NCBI GenBank assembly: GCA_021773095.1
Contig: JAJFKR010000040.1
Span: forward strand, 19,440 to 83,439
DNA: 64,000 bases
Direction: 5' to 3'
DNA from: Woeseiaceae bacterium
Lineage (GTDB): Bacteria > Pseudomonadota > Gammaproteobacteria > Steroidobacterales > Woeseiaceae
Below are positions 1-9,251 of this stretch, piece by piece; position 1 is the stretch's first letter; every line of letters begins with the position of its first letter. Both the position numbers and the translations under genes were made by a program. The notes under the pieces were generated by a model. It made no database searches. It saw only the letters and a program-made list of their open reading frames with translations, and was not told where the DNA came from.

Positions 1-41
1 CGATCAGGGTGACCAAAAACTCTTTCATTCTCTTACTCCAC

Positions 42-650
42 TCACGCTTTGATGTGCGCGAGTAACATGTCGATTTGGGTTTCAATAAGTTTGTCGGTGT
101 CGAGCGGCCTGTCCTTGAAAATGAGTCCCCAGATGATCGAAAGCATCACTGGCGCCAGGAACAACTGGGGCAGTTCGGTAATCGCGCTTTGCCGGAACTC
201 GCCTCGTTCGACGCCCTGCTCGACGAATTTTGTGATAGCGCCGATTCCTTTTGCGACGACGTTATCGTAGTAGTAGTCGACGAGATCCGGATGTCGCGGA
301 CCTTCGGATATGAGCAAACGAATGACAATCGCAACCGGCGATCCTGGCAACTGTTTCATGAACGACAGTAGCGGGCCCCGGATGAAGTCTTCTGATGACA
401 GCTCGGTCGATTCGATAGTATCGATCAACTGGTCGATACGACGAATGACGACGCTCTTCACGACGGCCTTGAACAGCTCTTCCTTGGTCTTGAAATACAG
501 ATACATGAGCCCCTTGCTGACACCGGCCCGTTGGGCGACTTCCTCGACACGAGTCGCCGTGTAGCCCTTTTCAGCGAAGGCCGCAAAGGCTGCCTGGGTT
601 ATCTCCTGGGGACGATCTTGCTTGCGTCGCTGATAGCGTGGTTTGGGCAT
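42..650 (-). CDS. TetR/AcrR family transcriptional regulator
   Basis: 202 aa ORF; N-terminal HTH 'ITQAAFAAFAEKGYTATRVEEVAQRAGVSKGLMYLYFKTKEELFKAVV' is typical of TetR. Confidence 0.93.
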   Translation of the reverse strand: MPKPRYQRRKQDRPQEITQAAFAAFAEKGYTATRVEEVAQRAGVSKGLMYLYFKTKEELFKAVVKSVVIRRIDQLIDTIESTELSSEDFIRGPLLSFMKQLPGSPVAIVIRLLISEGPRHPDLVDYYYDNVVAKGIGAITKFVEQGVERGEFRQSAITELPQLFLAPVMLSIIWGLIFKDRPLDTDKLIETQIDMLLAHIKA

Positions 651-664
651 TTCAGTGTAATTAC

Positions 665-706
665 TGACTCACGGGTCAGTAATTATAGTTAATGACCCGT
701 GAGTCA
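665..706. promoter_or_regulatory. Probable TetR operator pair upstream of the TetR gene
   Basis: TGACTCACGGGTCA (665-678) and its exact reverse complement TGACCCGTGAGTCA (693-706), immediately upstream of the TetR start; the left copy is extended to TTACTGAC...GTCAGTAA. Confidence 0.75.
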
Positions 707-753
707 GCAAGCATATTGCTGAAAAACTGTGAGCTGCGTCGAAATGGGGCGGC

Positions 754-1611
754 TTACTGACGCCAGAGACGAAGGTTTTCGGGGCTGTCCTCGAAATTGC
801 TGCGGAACGGGTTGATGTCGAGACCACCGCGACGTTGATAGCGTGCGTGAATACTCAACTTCTCGGGTTTGCAGACTTCCAGTACGTCGATAAACATCCT
901 TTCTATGCAGGCTTCGTGAAAGTCGCTGTGCTCGCGAAACGACACGATGTATTGCAATAGGGCCGAGTGATCGATTCGTGGGCCGTGATAATGCATCACG
1001 ATACTGCCGATGTCGGGTTGTCCCGTGACTGGGCACAAGCTGCGCAGCAAGTGGCTGTGCAATTGCTCATGAACGGTTGTATCGGGGTCGCTCTTTAGTA
1101 GAGCGGCATCCACCTCCCAGGTATTGCAGCTCACCTCTAGCGAGTCGAGGCAGGTCCCCGGCAACCGAAATGTGCTGTTAGCTTCAGTTTCCGGAATGAG
1201 CGCGATGTGTATCTCTACCGGGACTCCGACAGAAGATGCGAGGTCCTTCGCAATGGTCTCGCCGACAACTTCCGGACGATCGAACCGGCTCATGGCCAGT
1301 GAACCCAGGTAGAGTTTTAGCGACTTCGATTCGATCAGGTTGGGCGAGACGGCTGGAATTCGGATTTCGGCGGTCGCGGCAACCGGACAATCGTCCGCAC
1401 CCAGCCAGGTCAGGTCCCAGGCGTTCCAGATATCCATACCGTGAAACGGCAAAATGCCGGCAGCGAAAGAAGGTCGGCTCTCGCTGCGCGCGATCGCATA
1501 CAACAAATCAGGTTGGTATTTGTTCGGATAGCCGGTTTCCCGGCCCAGCGGTAGCGTAGTGTCGGTCACGAATAGGGTCCTGAAACGAAATTCGCAGGTA
1601 TTTTGCAGCAT
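754..1611 (-). CDS. queF: NADPH-dependent 7-cyano-7-deazaguanine reductase (QueF, long form)
   Basis: 285 aa; 'ESKSLKLYLGSL' and 'LCPVTGQPDIGSIVMHYHGPRID' are characteristic of QueF. Confidence 0.93.
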   Translation of the reverse strand: MLQNTCEFRFRTLFVTDTTLPLGRETGYPNKYQPDLLYAIARSESRPSFAAGILPFHGMDIWNAWDLTWLGADDCPVAATAEIRIPAVSPNLIESKSLKLYLGSLAMSRFDRPEVVGETIAKDLASSVGVPVEIHIALIPETEANSTFRLPGTCLDSLEVSCNTWEVDAALLKSDPDTTVHEQLHSHLLRSLCPVTGQPDIGSIVMHYHGPRIDHSALLQYIVSFREHSDFHEACIERMFIDVLEVCKPEKLSIHARYQRRGGLDINPFRSNFEDSPENLRLWRQ

Positions 1612-1706
1612 AAAGCGCTGGAATTGCTGATTTCTTGTGTAAAATACCCAGCCTTTTCATGCCCCTTCATCCTTTTGTTTGCTCATCCAGAGCGGAGTCA
1701 AGATCC

Positions 1707-2531
1707 ATGTGTCCTGCAGACGATATTTCCGGAGCCAGCCGCGGTTACATCATTCCAATCGGCGGCGCTGAAGAAAAACTCGACAGCCCGGATATCCTTG
1801 ATCGCTTTATCGAAATCTGTGGTGGCACGGACGCCCGAATCGGCATAATTCCGACCGCCTCAGAGCTTGAAGACACGGGCCGCAACTACGAAAAACTGTT
1901 TCGCAAGATCGGCGTTAAGCACGCGAGAGTTCTGCCTTTCATTACTCGCGAAGATTGTCAGACCGGCGAAGACGTTGATTACATCGAAAAATGCGACGGT
2001 GTCTTCATGACCGGAGGTAATCAGCTAAGGCTTTCTACGACGCTCGGCGGTACAAAAGTCGCGCAACTCATTCGTCGCCGTAATGCGGAAGGGATGCATG
2101 TGGCCGGCACTTCCGCCGGTGCTGCTTTCATGCCGGAACACATGATCGCGGGCGGTACCGAAGGCAGTACGCCGAGCCCTGATATGGTGACCATGGCACC
2201 GGGACTCGGACTAACCAACGCGTTTATCATTGACCAGCACTTTCGCCAGCGAGATCGTCTGGGCCGGCTGTTGACCGCACTGGCTTACAACCCGTTTGCT
2301 GTTGGTATTGGGCTGGACGAGGACACGGCCGCGTTTATTCGTCCGGGGGATTCGCTGGACGTGGTCGGCAGCGGCGGAATCACATTGATCGATCCCACCA
2401 ACCTGAGTTACTCATCCATGGATCGCGCACACCGAGGTGATCCGGTTTGTCTGATCGACATAAAGCTGCATATCCTGGTTTCCGGCGGACGCTTTGATAT
2501 CGCATCACGCGAAGCGCATGCTGCTGAGTGA
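1707..2531 (+). CDS. cphB: Cyanophycinase (peptidase S51 family)
   Basis: 'YIIPIGGAEEK', 'FMTGGNQLRL', 'GTSAGAAFM' motifs; directly upstream of cphA. ORF opens at 1635 but the ATG at 1707 (MCPADD) is the more likely start. Confidence 0.9.
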   Translation: MCPADDISGASRGYIIPIGGAEEKLDSPDILDRFIEICGGTDARIGIIPTASELEDTGRNYEKLFRKIGVKHARVLPFITREDCQTGEDVDYIEKCDGVFMTGGNQLRLSTTLGGTKVAQLIRRRNAEGMHVAGTSAGAAFMPEHMIAGGTEGSTPSPDMVTMAPGLGLTNAFIIDQHFRQRDRLGRLLTALAYNPFAVGIGLDEDTAAFIRPGDSLDVVGSGGITLIDPTNLSYSSMDRAHRGDPVCLIDIKLHILVSGGRFDIASREAHAAE

Positions 2532-2563
2532 CAGCGGTAAAAGAATAACAACAGGCTTCAATC

Positions 2564-5350
2564 ATGAGAATTGAAAGTACCAACGTATTTGTCGGGCCGA
2601 GCACGTTCGCTCACTTCCCTGTTATCCGCCACGTGCTCGACCTCGGCGTGCTCGAAGAGTGGCCGACCGGTCGTCTGGGCGAAGATTTCATAGGACCGCT
2701 ACTCGAGGTCCTTCCCGGGCTGCATGAACACGGCTGTTCGTACAGAGAACCCGGCGGCTTCGTGCGTCGGATGCGAGAGGACGAGGGCACGTGGCTGGGC
2801 CACGTCATGGAGCACGTCGCGATCGAGTTGCAAAACGTCGCGGGCTCAAACGTCACCTATGGCCGCACACGTTCGATCGACGGCAAGCCCGGTCATTACA
2901 ACATGGTATTTCAGTACAAAGATGCGGCGGTTGGCCGTGAAGCGTCTGATATCGCTTTGCAGCTCATCCAAAGCCTGCTTCCTGCTGAAATAACACTTGA
3001 GGACAGGCCTGACGGTGAGTGGGATTTCGCCGACGTACGTGACCGGTTTATTCGTTATGCGCAGCGGCGCGAGTTTGGTCCGAGTACGGCATCACTGGTT
3101 GAGGCAGCCGAAGCGCGCGAAATCCCGTGGCTGCGTTTAAATCGCTACAGCCTCGTTCAATTCGGCCACGGCCGATATCAACAACGTATTCAGGCCACTA
3201 CGACCAGTCGTACGAGCAATATTGCGGTCGAACTGGCCAGTGACAAGGAAGAAACCAACAGCATCCTGAGAGATCTTGGCCTTCCGGTGCCGAAGCAAAT
3301 CATGGTGCGCAATCAGCGCGATGCGGTACGCGCGGCAAGGAGAATCGGATTCCCCGTTGTCACCAAACCCCTGGATGGCAATCACGGCCGCGGTGTTGCT
3401 ATCAACCTGCGGACCGACGAGGAAGTCGAGGCCGGCTTCGAGAAGGCAAGCGAGCACGGCCGCACGATCATTGTCGAGAGCTACATTGAGGGATTCGATC
3501 ATCGCATTCTGGTGGTCGATGGCGAACTGGTTGCGGCGGCGAAGCGCGTTCCTGGTCACGTGGTTGGCGACGGCAAACATACGATTGAACAACTCGTCAA
3601 CGCGGTTAATGAGGATCCGAGACGCGGCGTGGGGCACGAAAAAGTCCTGACGCGACTGGAATTTGATCATCAGGCGGAGCGCCTGTTGGCGAAGCTTGGC
3701 TACGATCACAATACGGTGCCAGAGAAAGATGAAGTGGTGTTCCTGCGCTCGACAGCGAATTTGTCGACCGGTGGTACGGCAATTGACGTGACCGAAATCA
3801 TGCACCCGGACAATCGCGAGATGGCGATTCGCGCGATCAAGGCGATCGACCTCGACATTGGCGGCGTCGATTTTCTAACTCGCGATATCACCGAGTCCTA
3901 TCGCGACGCCGGTGGTGGCATTTGCGAAGTAAACGCGGGCCCGGGTTTTCGAATGCACGTCGCGCCGAGTGAAGGCACGCCCCGCGATGTGGCCGGTCCG
4001 GTGCTCGACATGCTGTTTCCGCCCGAATCGCCGAGCCGGATTCCGATAGCCGCGGTAACCGGTACAAACGGAAAAACGACAACCTCGCGCATGCTGGCGC
4101 ACATTCTGAAAATGTCCGGTCGAACCGTGGGTCTGACATCGACTGACGGCGTGTATATCGACGGCAATCTCAGCGTGCCGGGTGACATGACAGGACCCGT
4201 TTCGGCGCACATGATCCTGCGGGATCCTTCCGTGGACGCAGCCGTCATGGAAACCGCGCGTGGCGGTATGTTGCGCAGTGGCCTGGGATTCCAGACGTGT
4301 AATGTTGCAGCCTGTTTGAACGTGACAGCCGATCACCTGGGATTGCGTGGCATCGATACGCTGGAGCAACTGGCAGAGGTCAAAAGAGTACCGATCGAGA
4401 TCGCGACGGATGCAGCGGTTCTTAATGCGGACGACGTAAACTGCCTGCAAATGGCTGACTACACGGATGCCGACAAAGTCAGTTACGTCACCATGAACCC
4501 GGCGCACGCGCTGGTGAAGCAGCACATCCAGGCAGGCGGCCAGGCATTCGTGCTCGAACAGGGCATGAACGGTCACATGATTTCGATTTACGACAACGAA
4601 ACACACACACCGCTGGTCTGGACACACCTGATCCCCGCAACGATCGAAGGCCGGGCGTTGCACAATGTGCAGAACGCCATGTTCGCAGCGGCACTGGCTT
4701 ACAACATGGATATCGGACTCGAAGATATTCGTCACGGTCTGCGTACTTTCGATTCGTCCTTCTTCCAGGCACCGGGCCGCACGAATATTTACGACGAGCA
4801 TCCGTTCCGGGTAATTCTCGATTACGCGCACAATCCTGCTGCTGTTGATGCCATGTGTGGGCTGGTTGATCGCTTCGACGTGGAAGGACGCAAAATAGTG
4901 GTCTTGTCTGCGCCCGGCGATCGCCGCGACGAGGACATTCGCGAAATCGCTGAAATCGCAGCCGGTCATTTTGATCACTTTGTCTGCCGTTGTGACGATG
5001 GACGTCGTGGACGTGGCGAGGACGAGGTTGCGGTGATGCTGAAGAACAAGTTGCTCGAAGAGGGTATTTCCGCCGATCAGATTGAAGTTATCCCGGATGA
5101 ACAGGAAGCGACCCGCCACGCGCTGGAGATGGCCGAAGCCGGGGACCTCATTCTGGTACTTGGCGACAATACCAAACGCACCTGGAAACAGATCATCTAT
5201 TTTAATTCCGGTGCGCACGCGGAAGACTCGGGCAAAAAAGCGACGGCGGCAATGGATTTGCCGGATACCGGCGGGTTCAAGATCGATGGTGACGTCGAGA
5301 TCATCAGCGATGAGCGCGGCGTGCGTATCGCCCGCGATGAAGGCGATTAG
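2564..5350 (+). CDS. cphA: Cyanophycin synthetase
   Basis: 928 aa; CphA N-domain, ATP-grasp and C-terminal Mur ligase with P-loop 'VTGTNGKTTTSRM'. Confidence 0.95.
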   Translation: MRIESTNVFVGPSTFAHFPVIRHVLDLGVLEEWPTGRLGEDFIGPLLEVLPGLHEHGCSYREPGGFVRRMREDEGTWLGHVMEHVAIELQNVAGSNVTYGRTRSIDGKPGHYNMVFQYKDAAVGREASDIALQLIQSLLPAEITLEDRPDGEWDFADVRDRFIRYAQRREFGPSTASLVEAAEAREIPWLRLNRYSLVQFGHGRYQQRIQATTTSRTSNIAVELASDKEETNSILRDLGLPVPKQIMVRNQRDAVRAARRIGFPVVTKPLDGNHGRGVAINLRTDEEVEAGFEKASEHGRTIIVESYIEGFDHRILVVDGELVAAAKRVPGHVVGDGKHTIEQLVNAVNEDPRRGVGHEKVLTRLEFDHQAERLLAKLGYDHNTVPEKDEVVFLRSTANLSTGGTAIDVTEIMHPDNREMAIRAIKAIDLDIGGVDFLTRDITESYRDAGGGICEVNAGPGFRMHVAPSEGTPRDVAGPVLDMLFPPESPSRIPIAAVTGTNGKTTTSRMLAHILKMSGRTVGLTSTDGVYIDGNLSVPGDMTGPVSAHMILRDPSVDAAVMETARGGMLRSGLGFQTCNVAACLNVTADHLGLRGIDTLEQLAEVKRVPIEIATDAAVLNADDVNCLQMADYTDADKVSYVTMNPAHALVKQHIQAGGQAFVLEQGMNGHMISIYDNETHTPLVWTHLIPATIEGRALHNVQNAMFAAALAYNMDIGLEDIRHGLRTFDSSFFQAPGRTNIYDEHPFRVILDYAHNPAAVDAMCGLVDRFDVEGRKIVVLSAPGDRRDEDIREIAEIAAGHFDHFVCRCDDGRRGRGEDEVAVMLKNKLLEEGISADQIEVIPDEQEATRHALEMAEAGDLILVLGDNTKRTWKQIIYFNSGAHAEDSGKKATAAMDLPDTGGFKIDGDVEIISDERGVRIARDEGD

Positions 5351-5359
5351 GCTGGCGCG

Positions 5360-7039
5360 ATGGAGTTTCTCGATGCGCGCAGATTGACGGGCCCGAGCCT
5401 GATTTTTGACCGGCCTGGGTCGATCCTGGACGTCAGTTGCACGGCTGAAGACGCTGACCGTCTGATACCAGTCTGGCAAGCAAAGGTTGAGCGGATGCTG
5501 GCCGAGCTGGGATGGAGCAAGGCCGAATTCTCCACTCGAAAACTGCTGGGCGGTGTGAGTATGGCGTTTTCAGCGCGTGTCGATGCACTGTACGCGGCCT
5601 CAGAAATCAACGAGTGGGCCTGGGCCACCAGTGCGCATGAACTCGGCGAAGATGTTGAGCTTCCTGATTTCGAAGAGAGTGCAAACAATATTCGTGCCTC
5701 AGCCGCCGAAGAGGCGAACCCTGAATTAATGCGGCTGATCGAAGAAGCCGCTGGCCGCGGCAGGACTTTATTGTGGGATGACGAGGAAGTGTCTGTCGGT
5801 CTCGGTAGTGGCTCGAAAACCTGGGCCGTACGCGATATTCCTGATCAGCTGAACTGGGATCAGCATCACGATGTGCCGATCGGCCTCGTGACCGGTACCA
5901 ACGGCAAGACCACCACGGTTCGACTGGCGACGCACATTGTTCGGGCCGCCGGGAAAAAGGTGGGTCTGAGCTCAACCGACTGGATCGCAGTCAATGATCG
6001 CGTTATTGATCGCGGTGACTGGTCCGGTCCCGGCGGTGCACGCGCCGTCTTGCGAGAGCAGGAAGTGGACGTTGCTGTTCTTGAATCGGCACGCGGTGGT
6101 TTGCTGCGTCGCGGACTTGGTGTCGATCGGGCTGATGCCGCCCTCATCACCAATATTGCCGAGGATCATCTTGGAGATTTCGGTTCCCAAAACCTCGCAG
6201 AGCTGCTGGATATCAAGTGGATTATCAGTCGCGCGGTGCGAGAATCGGGCCGGCTAATTCTGAATGCAGACGACGCTTTGCTGCGTGCAAAGGCGAGTGA
6301 GTTCGAAGGCACTATCGTCTGGTTCAGTCTCGATCCCGATAACGAATTCATTGCCGCAGCCGATCGGGCCGGCGACCTTTGCTTTCTCTGTGAGGGCGAC
6401 GAGCTGCTCAAGATCGAAGCGGGGCACCGCGAGCTCATCTGCCATAGTGATGAAATTCCGATTTCGATGGCTGGTGCCGCCCGCCACAATGTTGCGAATT
6501 CACTGGCAGCAGCGGCATTAACGTACTGTCTCGGATTTTCGATTGATGCTATCCGTGACGGCTTGAAAACCATGCAGCAGGACGAGAATCCGGGCCGCTG
6601 CAATATTCATGAAGTCGACGGCAAGAAGGTATTGATCGATTTCGCACACAATCCCGCCGCTATGCACGCGCTTTTCGATATGGCAGTGGCCATCCCGGCG
6701 CAGCGCCGTGTTCTTTGCTTCGGTCAGGCGGGCGACCGTCCCGATGACCTCATTCGCGAAATGACGCGTGATGCCTGGGCGATTGGACTCGATCAGGTCA
6801 TGATCTCGGAACTGGCCGAGTATCACCGCGGTCGCGAGCACGGCGATATATTCACTGTCATCAGAAACGAACTACTGGCCGCTGGTGCCGATGCCTTCCA
6901 GATTGAACACCACGAGGAGGAAATGGAGTCATTTGATGCCGCTCTGGACTGGGCAAAACCGGGTGACCTGATAATCATGCTGGCTCTAGGCGGCGCAACA
7001 CCGATACAGGCCCGCCTAAAACAACTCGACGCCCTGTAG
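5360..7039 (+). CDS. Mur ligase family protein, CphA paralogue lacking the ATP-grasp domain
   Basis: 559 aa; 'GLVTGTNGKTTTVRLATHIV', 'VAVLESARGGLLRRGLG', 'IDFAHNPAAM' parallel the CphA Mur domain; only about 170 aa precede the P-loop. Confidence 0.85.
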   Translation: MEFLDARRLTGPSLIFDRPGSILDVSCTAEDADRLIPVWQAKVERMLAELGWSKAEFSTRKLLGGVSMAFSARVDALYAASEINEWAWATSAHELGEDVELPDFEESANNIRASAAEEANPELMRLIEEAAGRGRTLLWDDEEVSVGLGSGSKTWAVRDIPDQLNWDQHHDVPIGLVTGTNGKTTTVRLATHIVRAAGKKVGLSSTDWIAVNDRVIDRGDWSGPGGARAVLREQEVDVAVLESARGGLLRRGLGVDRADAALITNIAEDHLGDFGSQNLAELLDIKWIISRAVRESGRLILNADDALLRAKASEFEGTIVWFSLDPDNEFIAAADRAGDLCFLCEGDELLKIEAGHRELICHSDEIPISMAGAARHNVANSLAAAALTYCLGFSIDAIRDGLKTMQQDENPGRCNIHEVDGKKVLIDFAHNPAAMHALFDMAVAIPAQRRVLCFGQAGDRPDDLIREMTRDAWAIGLDQVMISELAEYHRGREHGDIFTVIRNELLAAGADAFQIEHHEEEMESFDAALDWAKPGDLIIMLALGGATPIQARLKQLDAL

Positions 7040-7058
7040 AGCGCGCCCAGCGCGCGAC
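7037..7058. repeat. Single arm of a dispersed palindromic intergenic repeat (REP-like)
   Basis: TAGAGCGCGCCCAGCGCGCGAC matches the arm at 57613 (TAGGAGCGCGCCCAGCGCGCGAC) with one missing G; its TAG is the stop codon of the preceding CDS. Confidence 0.75.
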
Positions 7059-7167
7059 CATTGATACAGCTTCAGTGTCGTACACTTGTCCGACGTTTGT
7101 CGTAACCGCCATCACATCATTCGGGCACAATCAGGCTTCGAAACCAAGGGACCTATGGACGCAATTG

Positions 7168-7629
7168 ATGAACATCAGAGAATTAAGAAAACAAAAATAC
7201 TGGTCCCAGGACCAGTTAGCGCAAATGAGCGGCCTGAGCCTTCGAACCATCCAGAGAATTGAAAGGGACCAGAAAGCCGGGCTGGAGTCACTAAAAGCAT
7301 TGGCCGCAGTATTTGAAATAGAGATTAGCGAATTAGAGCGTGAAGCGGCTGATGCCGTCGGAATTGCCACGGCGGACCAGGATGAGCAAGTGAGAAAGGA
7401 GGCGTACGTGGAAGGCGTAAAAGGCCTCTACAAGTTTATTGGGCTGGCAATTTTTTCATTAATATCTTTCTCTGTTTTCATCGTCGACGAGACGACAGGG
7501 TGGGGATTTGTCGGCCTGATGGCGGTCAGTTGGGCTGTGATCATTGGCGTTTACGCGTTGAATACATTCGACCTGTTTGGCGATGAATGGAAAAACAAAA
7601 TATGGGCCAGAAAATCCCCGCGTCGGTAG
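7168..7629 (+). CDS. XRE-family HTH regulator with C-terminal two-transmembrane-helix domain
   Basis: 'MNIRELRKQKYWSQDQLAQMSGLSLRTIQRIERDQ' HTH, then two hydrophobic segments. The ORF starts at 7075 but Met at 7168 fits better. Confidence 0.85.
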   Translation: MNIRELRKQKYWSQDQLAQMSGLSLRTIQRIERDQKAGLESLKALAAVFEIEISELEREAADAVGIATADQDEQVRKEAYVEGVKGLYKFIGLAIFSLISFSVFIVDETTGWGFVGLMAVSWAVIIGVYALNTFDLFGDEWKNKIWARKSPRR

Positions 7630-7740
7630 CGAGTATGGAGAGTGAATTTAACGGACAGCTATCCACAAGAAAGAAATACATTAGTATGGCGGCTATTCGA
7701 CCCGGAACGTATAGATGTAAAAGCGAATGGTTTGAAGCCA

Positions 7741-8358
7741 ATGACTGACGAAGTGCAGAAAAAAAGTCCCAAAAGACAGCGAGCAGACCGCGTCAAGCCC
7801 TATCGCTGCAAGAACCTCATTGCGGTGATCGAAGATCCCCACGACATCAGAAACATTGGGACAATCATAAGAAACGTTAACGCCCTGGGCGTTGAAAAGG
7901 TCTATATCGTCGACCTGCGAAAGAAACTTCCGGACGATTGGCAAGACATGAGGGAAAACAAGCCGCTTTCTGCGACCTCAGCCTCGGCCATTAAATGGAG
8001 TTTCGTGAAGCGCTTTGATTCAACAGAGGACTGCCTCCAACACCTGGAAAAGAACAACTTCGTATCAATCGTTACTTCCCCGCACGTTAAGGGGCATGAG
8101 AACGTCGTGCTGCACGAAGGCGATTACACCGTTCATCATAAGTTAGCAGTCTGGTTTGGTAGCGAGTCGCGGGGAATCACTGATTTAGCCGTGAAGCGGA
8201 GTGTTTTGTGCGTAAACATTCCTATGCTGGGAATGATCGAAAGCCTGAATCTCGGTACGACATCCGGAATTGTTCTCTATGAGATTACAAAACAACGGCG
8301 AGAGTACCAACGCATGTACAAGCACCGGAATAAGCGTGGCCGAAAGTTCATCGCCTAG
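7741..8358 (+). CDS. TrmH/SpoU-family RNA 2'-O-methyltransferase
   Basis: 'NLIAVIEDPHDIRNIGTIIRNVNALGV', 'VWFGSESRGIT', 'IPMLGMIESLNLGTTSGIVLYE' SPOUT motifs; ORF opens at 7642. Confidence 0.9.
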   Translation: MTDEVQKKSPKRQRADRVKPYRCKNLIAVIEDPHDIRNIGTIIRNVNALGVEKVYIVDLRKKLPDDWQDMRENKPLSATSASAIKWSFVKRFDSTEDCLQHLEKNNFVSIVTSPHVKGHENVVLHEGDYTVHHKLAVWFGSESRGITDLAVKRSVLCVNIPMLGMIESLNLGTTSGIVLYEITKQRREYQRMYKHRNKRGRKFIA

Positions 8359-8392
8359 CTCCAATGACCGTCAGCCGATCGTAATATGTCCG

Positions 8393-9184
8393 TTATTCGT
8401 ACCCCAGAATAGCCCGGAGACCCGGCAGGGCGTAGTCGACCAGGCGTTTTTGCTGCTCCGGTAGTTCATCTGGCACGAGCGAAGCACCCGCCCCTTTGAG
8501 GTTTTCACGGGCGGTACCGCTTTGTTCCCGATCAGCACCTATACGGACACGCTCCCGCCAGTCATCCGGTAGCGCCGCAATTCCACAATCCTCCAGCAGC
8601 CTCGCGAAAAATGCTTCGGCCTCTGCAGAGTCGAGGTCTTTCACGTGTGCCAGCAGATCTTCCATACGCAGTAGCCGGACGCTGGTACCCAGCCAGGACA
8701 CCGCATTGTGCGTGTATATCTCATGCATCGTGGGCGCTTTTTGGTGAATCCCGAATATCATCATATTCAAGACCTCATCCACTGACACATTGCCGCCCTT
8801 CAGATGCTCAAGCGCCCCTTGAAATGTGTCCGACAGAAAAAACCGGGCACGTGCAAGTACCCACGAGTACGGGTCTCGAACCTGCACGATGTGATGTACG
8901 TGTTTCAGCACGATCGCAGCGTCGTCCGAGAAAAGCAGGTGGCCCCAACTTAAGTGCGGCATCGCCTGGGAAAAAGCGGCCTGGTGCTGGCGCAGAATCG
9001 CGTGTTGAATGAATGCAGGGTGGTATTGCTGCTCAACCGGTACAAACATGCGGATGATATTTTTGATCAGATGGGTGCCGCATTTGGGCACGCTGTTCAG
9101 AAATACCGGTTCATGCAACGGTGCTTGAGTAAAACCTGCATTCAGCTCGTTTAGGTTGTCTTCTTTGACAACAATTCTTGGCAT
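8393..9184 (-). CDS. Sulfotransferase-like protein
   Basis: 'PVFLNSVPKCGTHLIKNIIRM' resembles a PAPS 5'-phosphosulfate-binding loop and 'VQVRDPYSWVLARARFFLSD' a 3'-phosphate-binding motif. Likely start MPRIVVKED at 9184; ORF extends to 9199 via TTG. Confidence 0.75.
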   Translation of the reverse strand: MPRIVVKEDNLNELNAGFTQAPLHEPVFLNSVPKCGTHLIKNIIRMFVPVEQQYHPAFIQHAILRQHQAAFSQAMPHLSWGHLLFSDDAAIVLKHVHHIVQVRDPYSWVLARARFFLSDTFQGALEHLKGGNVSVDEVLNMMIFGIHQKAPTMHEIYTHNAVSWLGTSVRLLRMEDLLAHVKDLDSAEAEAFFARLLEDCGIAALPDDWRERVRIGADREQSGTARENLKGAGASLVPDELPEQQKRLVDYALPGLRAILGYE

Positions 9185-9201
9185 CGACCGTGTCCCCAAA
9201 T

Positions 9202-9229
9202 GTTTGTGCCGGCAAATGCCGGCACAAAC
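9202..9229. terminator. Hairpin downstream of TonB-dependent receptor 1
   Basis: GTTTGTGCCGGC-AAAT-GCCGGCACAAAC, 12-bp perfect stem, just beyond the receptor stop (9252) and duplicated at 12743. Confidence 0.7.
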
Positions 9230-9251
9230 AGTCTAACTGATTAACGATCTG

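Noticed and set aside
754-1611. queF and the YhhQ-like transporter considered as one queuosine operon or a DNA 7-deazaguanine modification system
   Set aside because: The genes are about 39 kb apart and no dpd/tgtA5-like genes are present; ordinary queuosine metabolism is sufficient.
3875-5479. 534 aa minus-strand ORF antisense to cphA
   Set aside because: Composition is typical of an antisense frame of a coding gene; the plus strand encodes a clear CphA.
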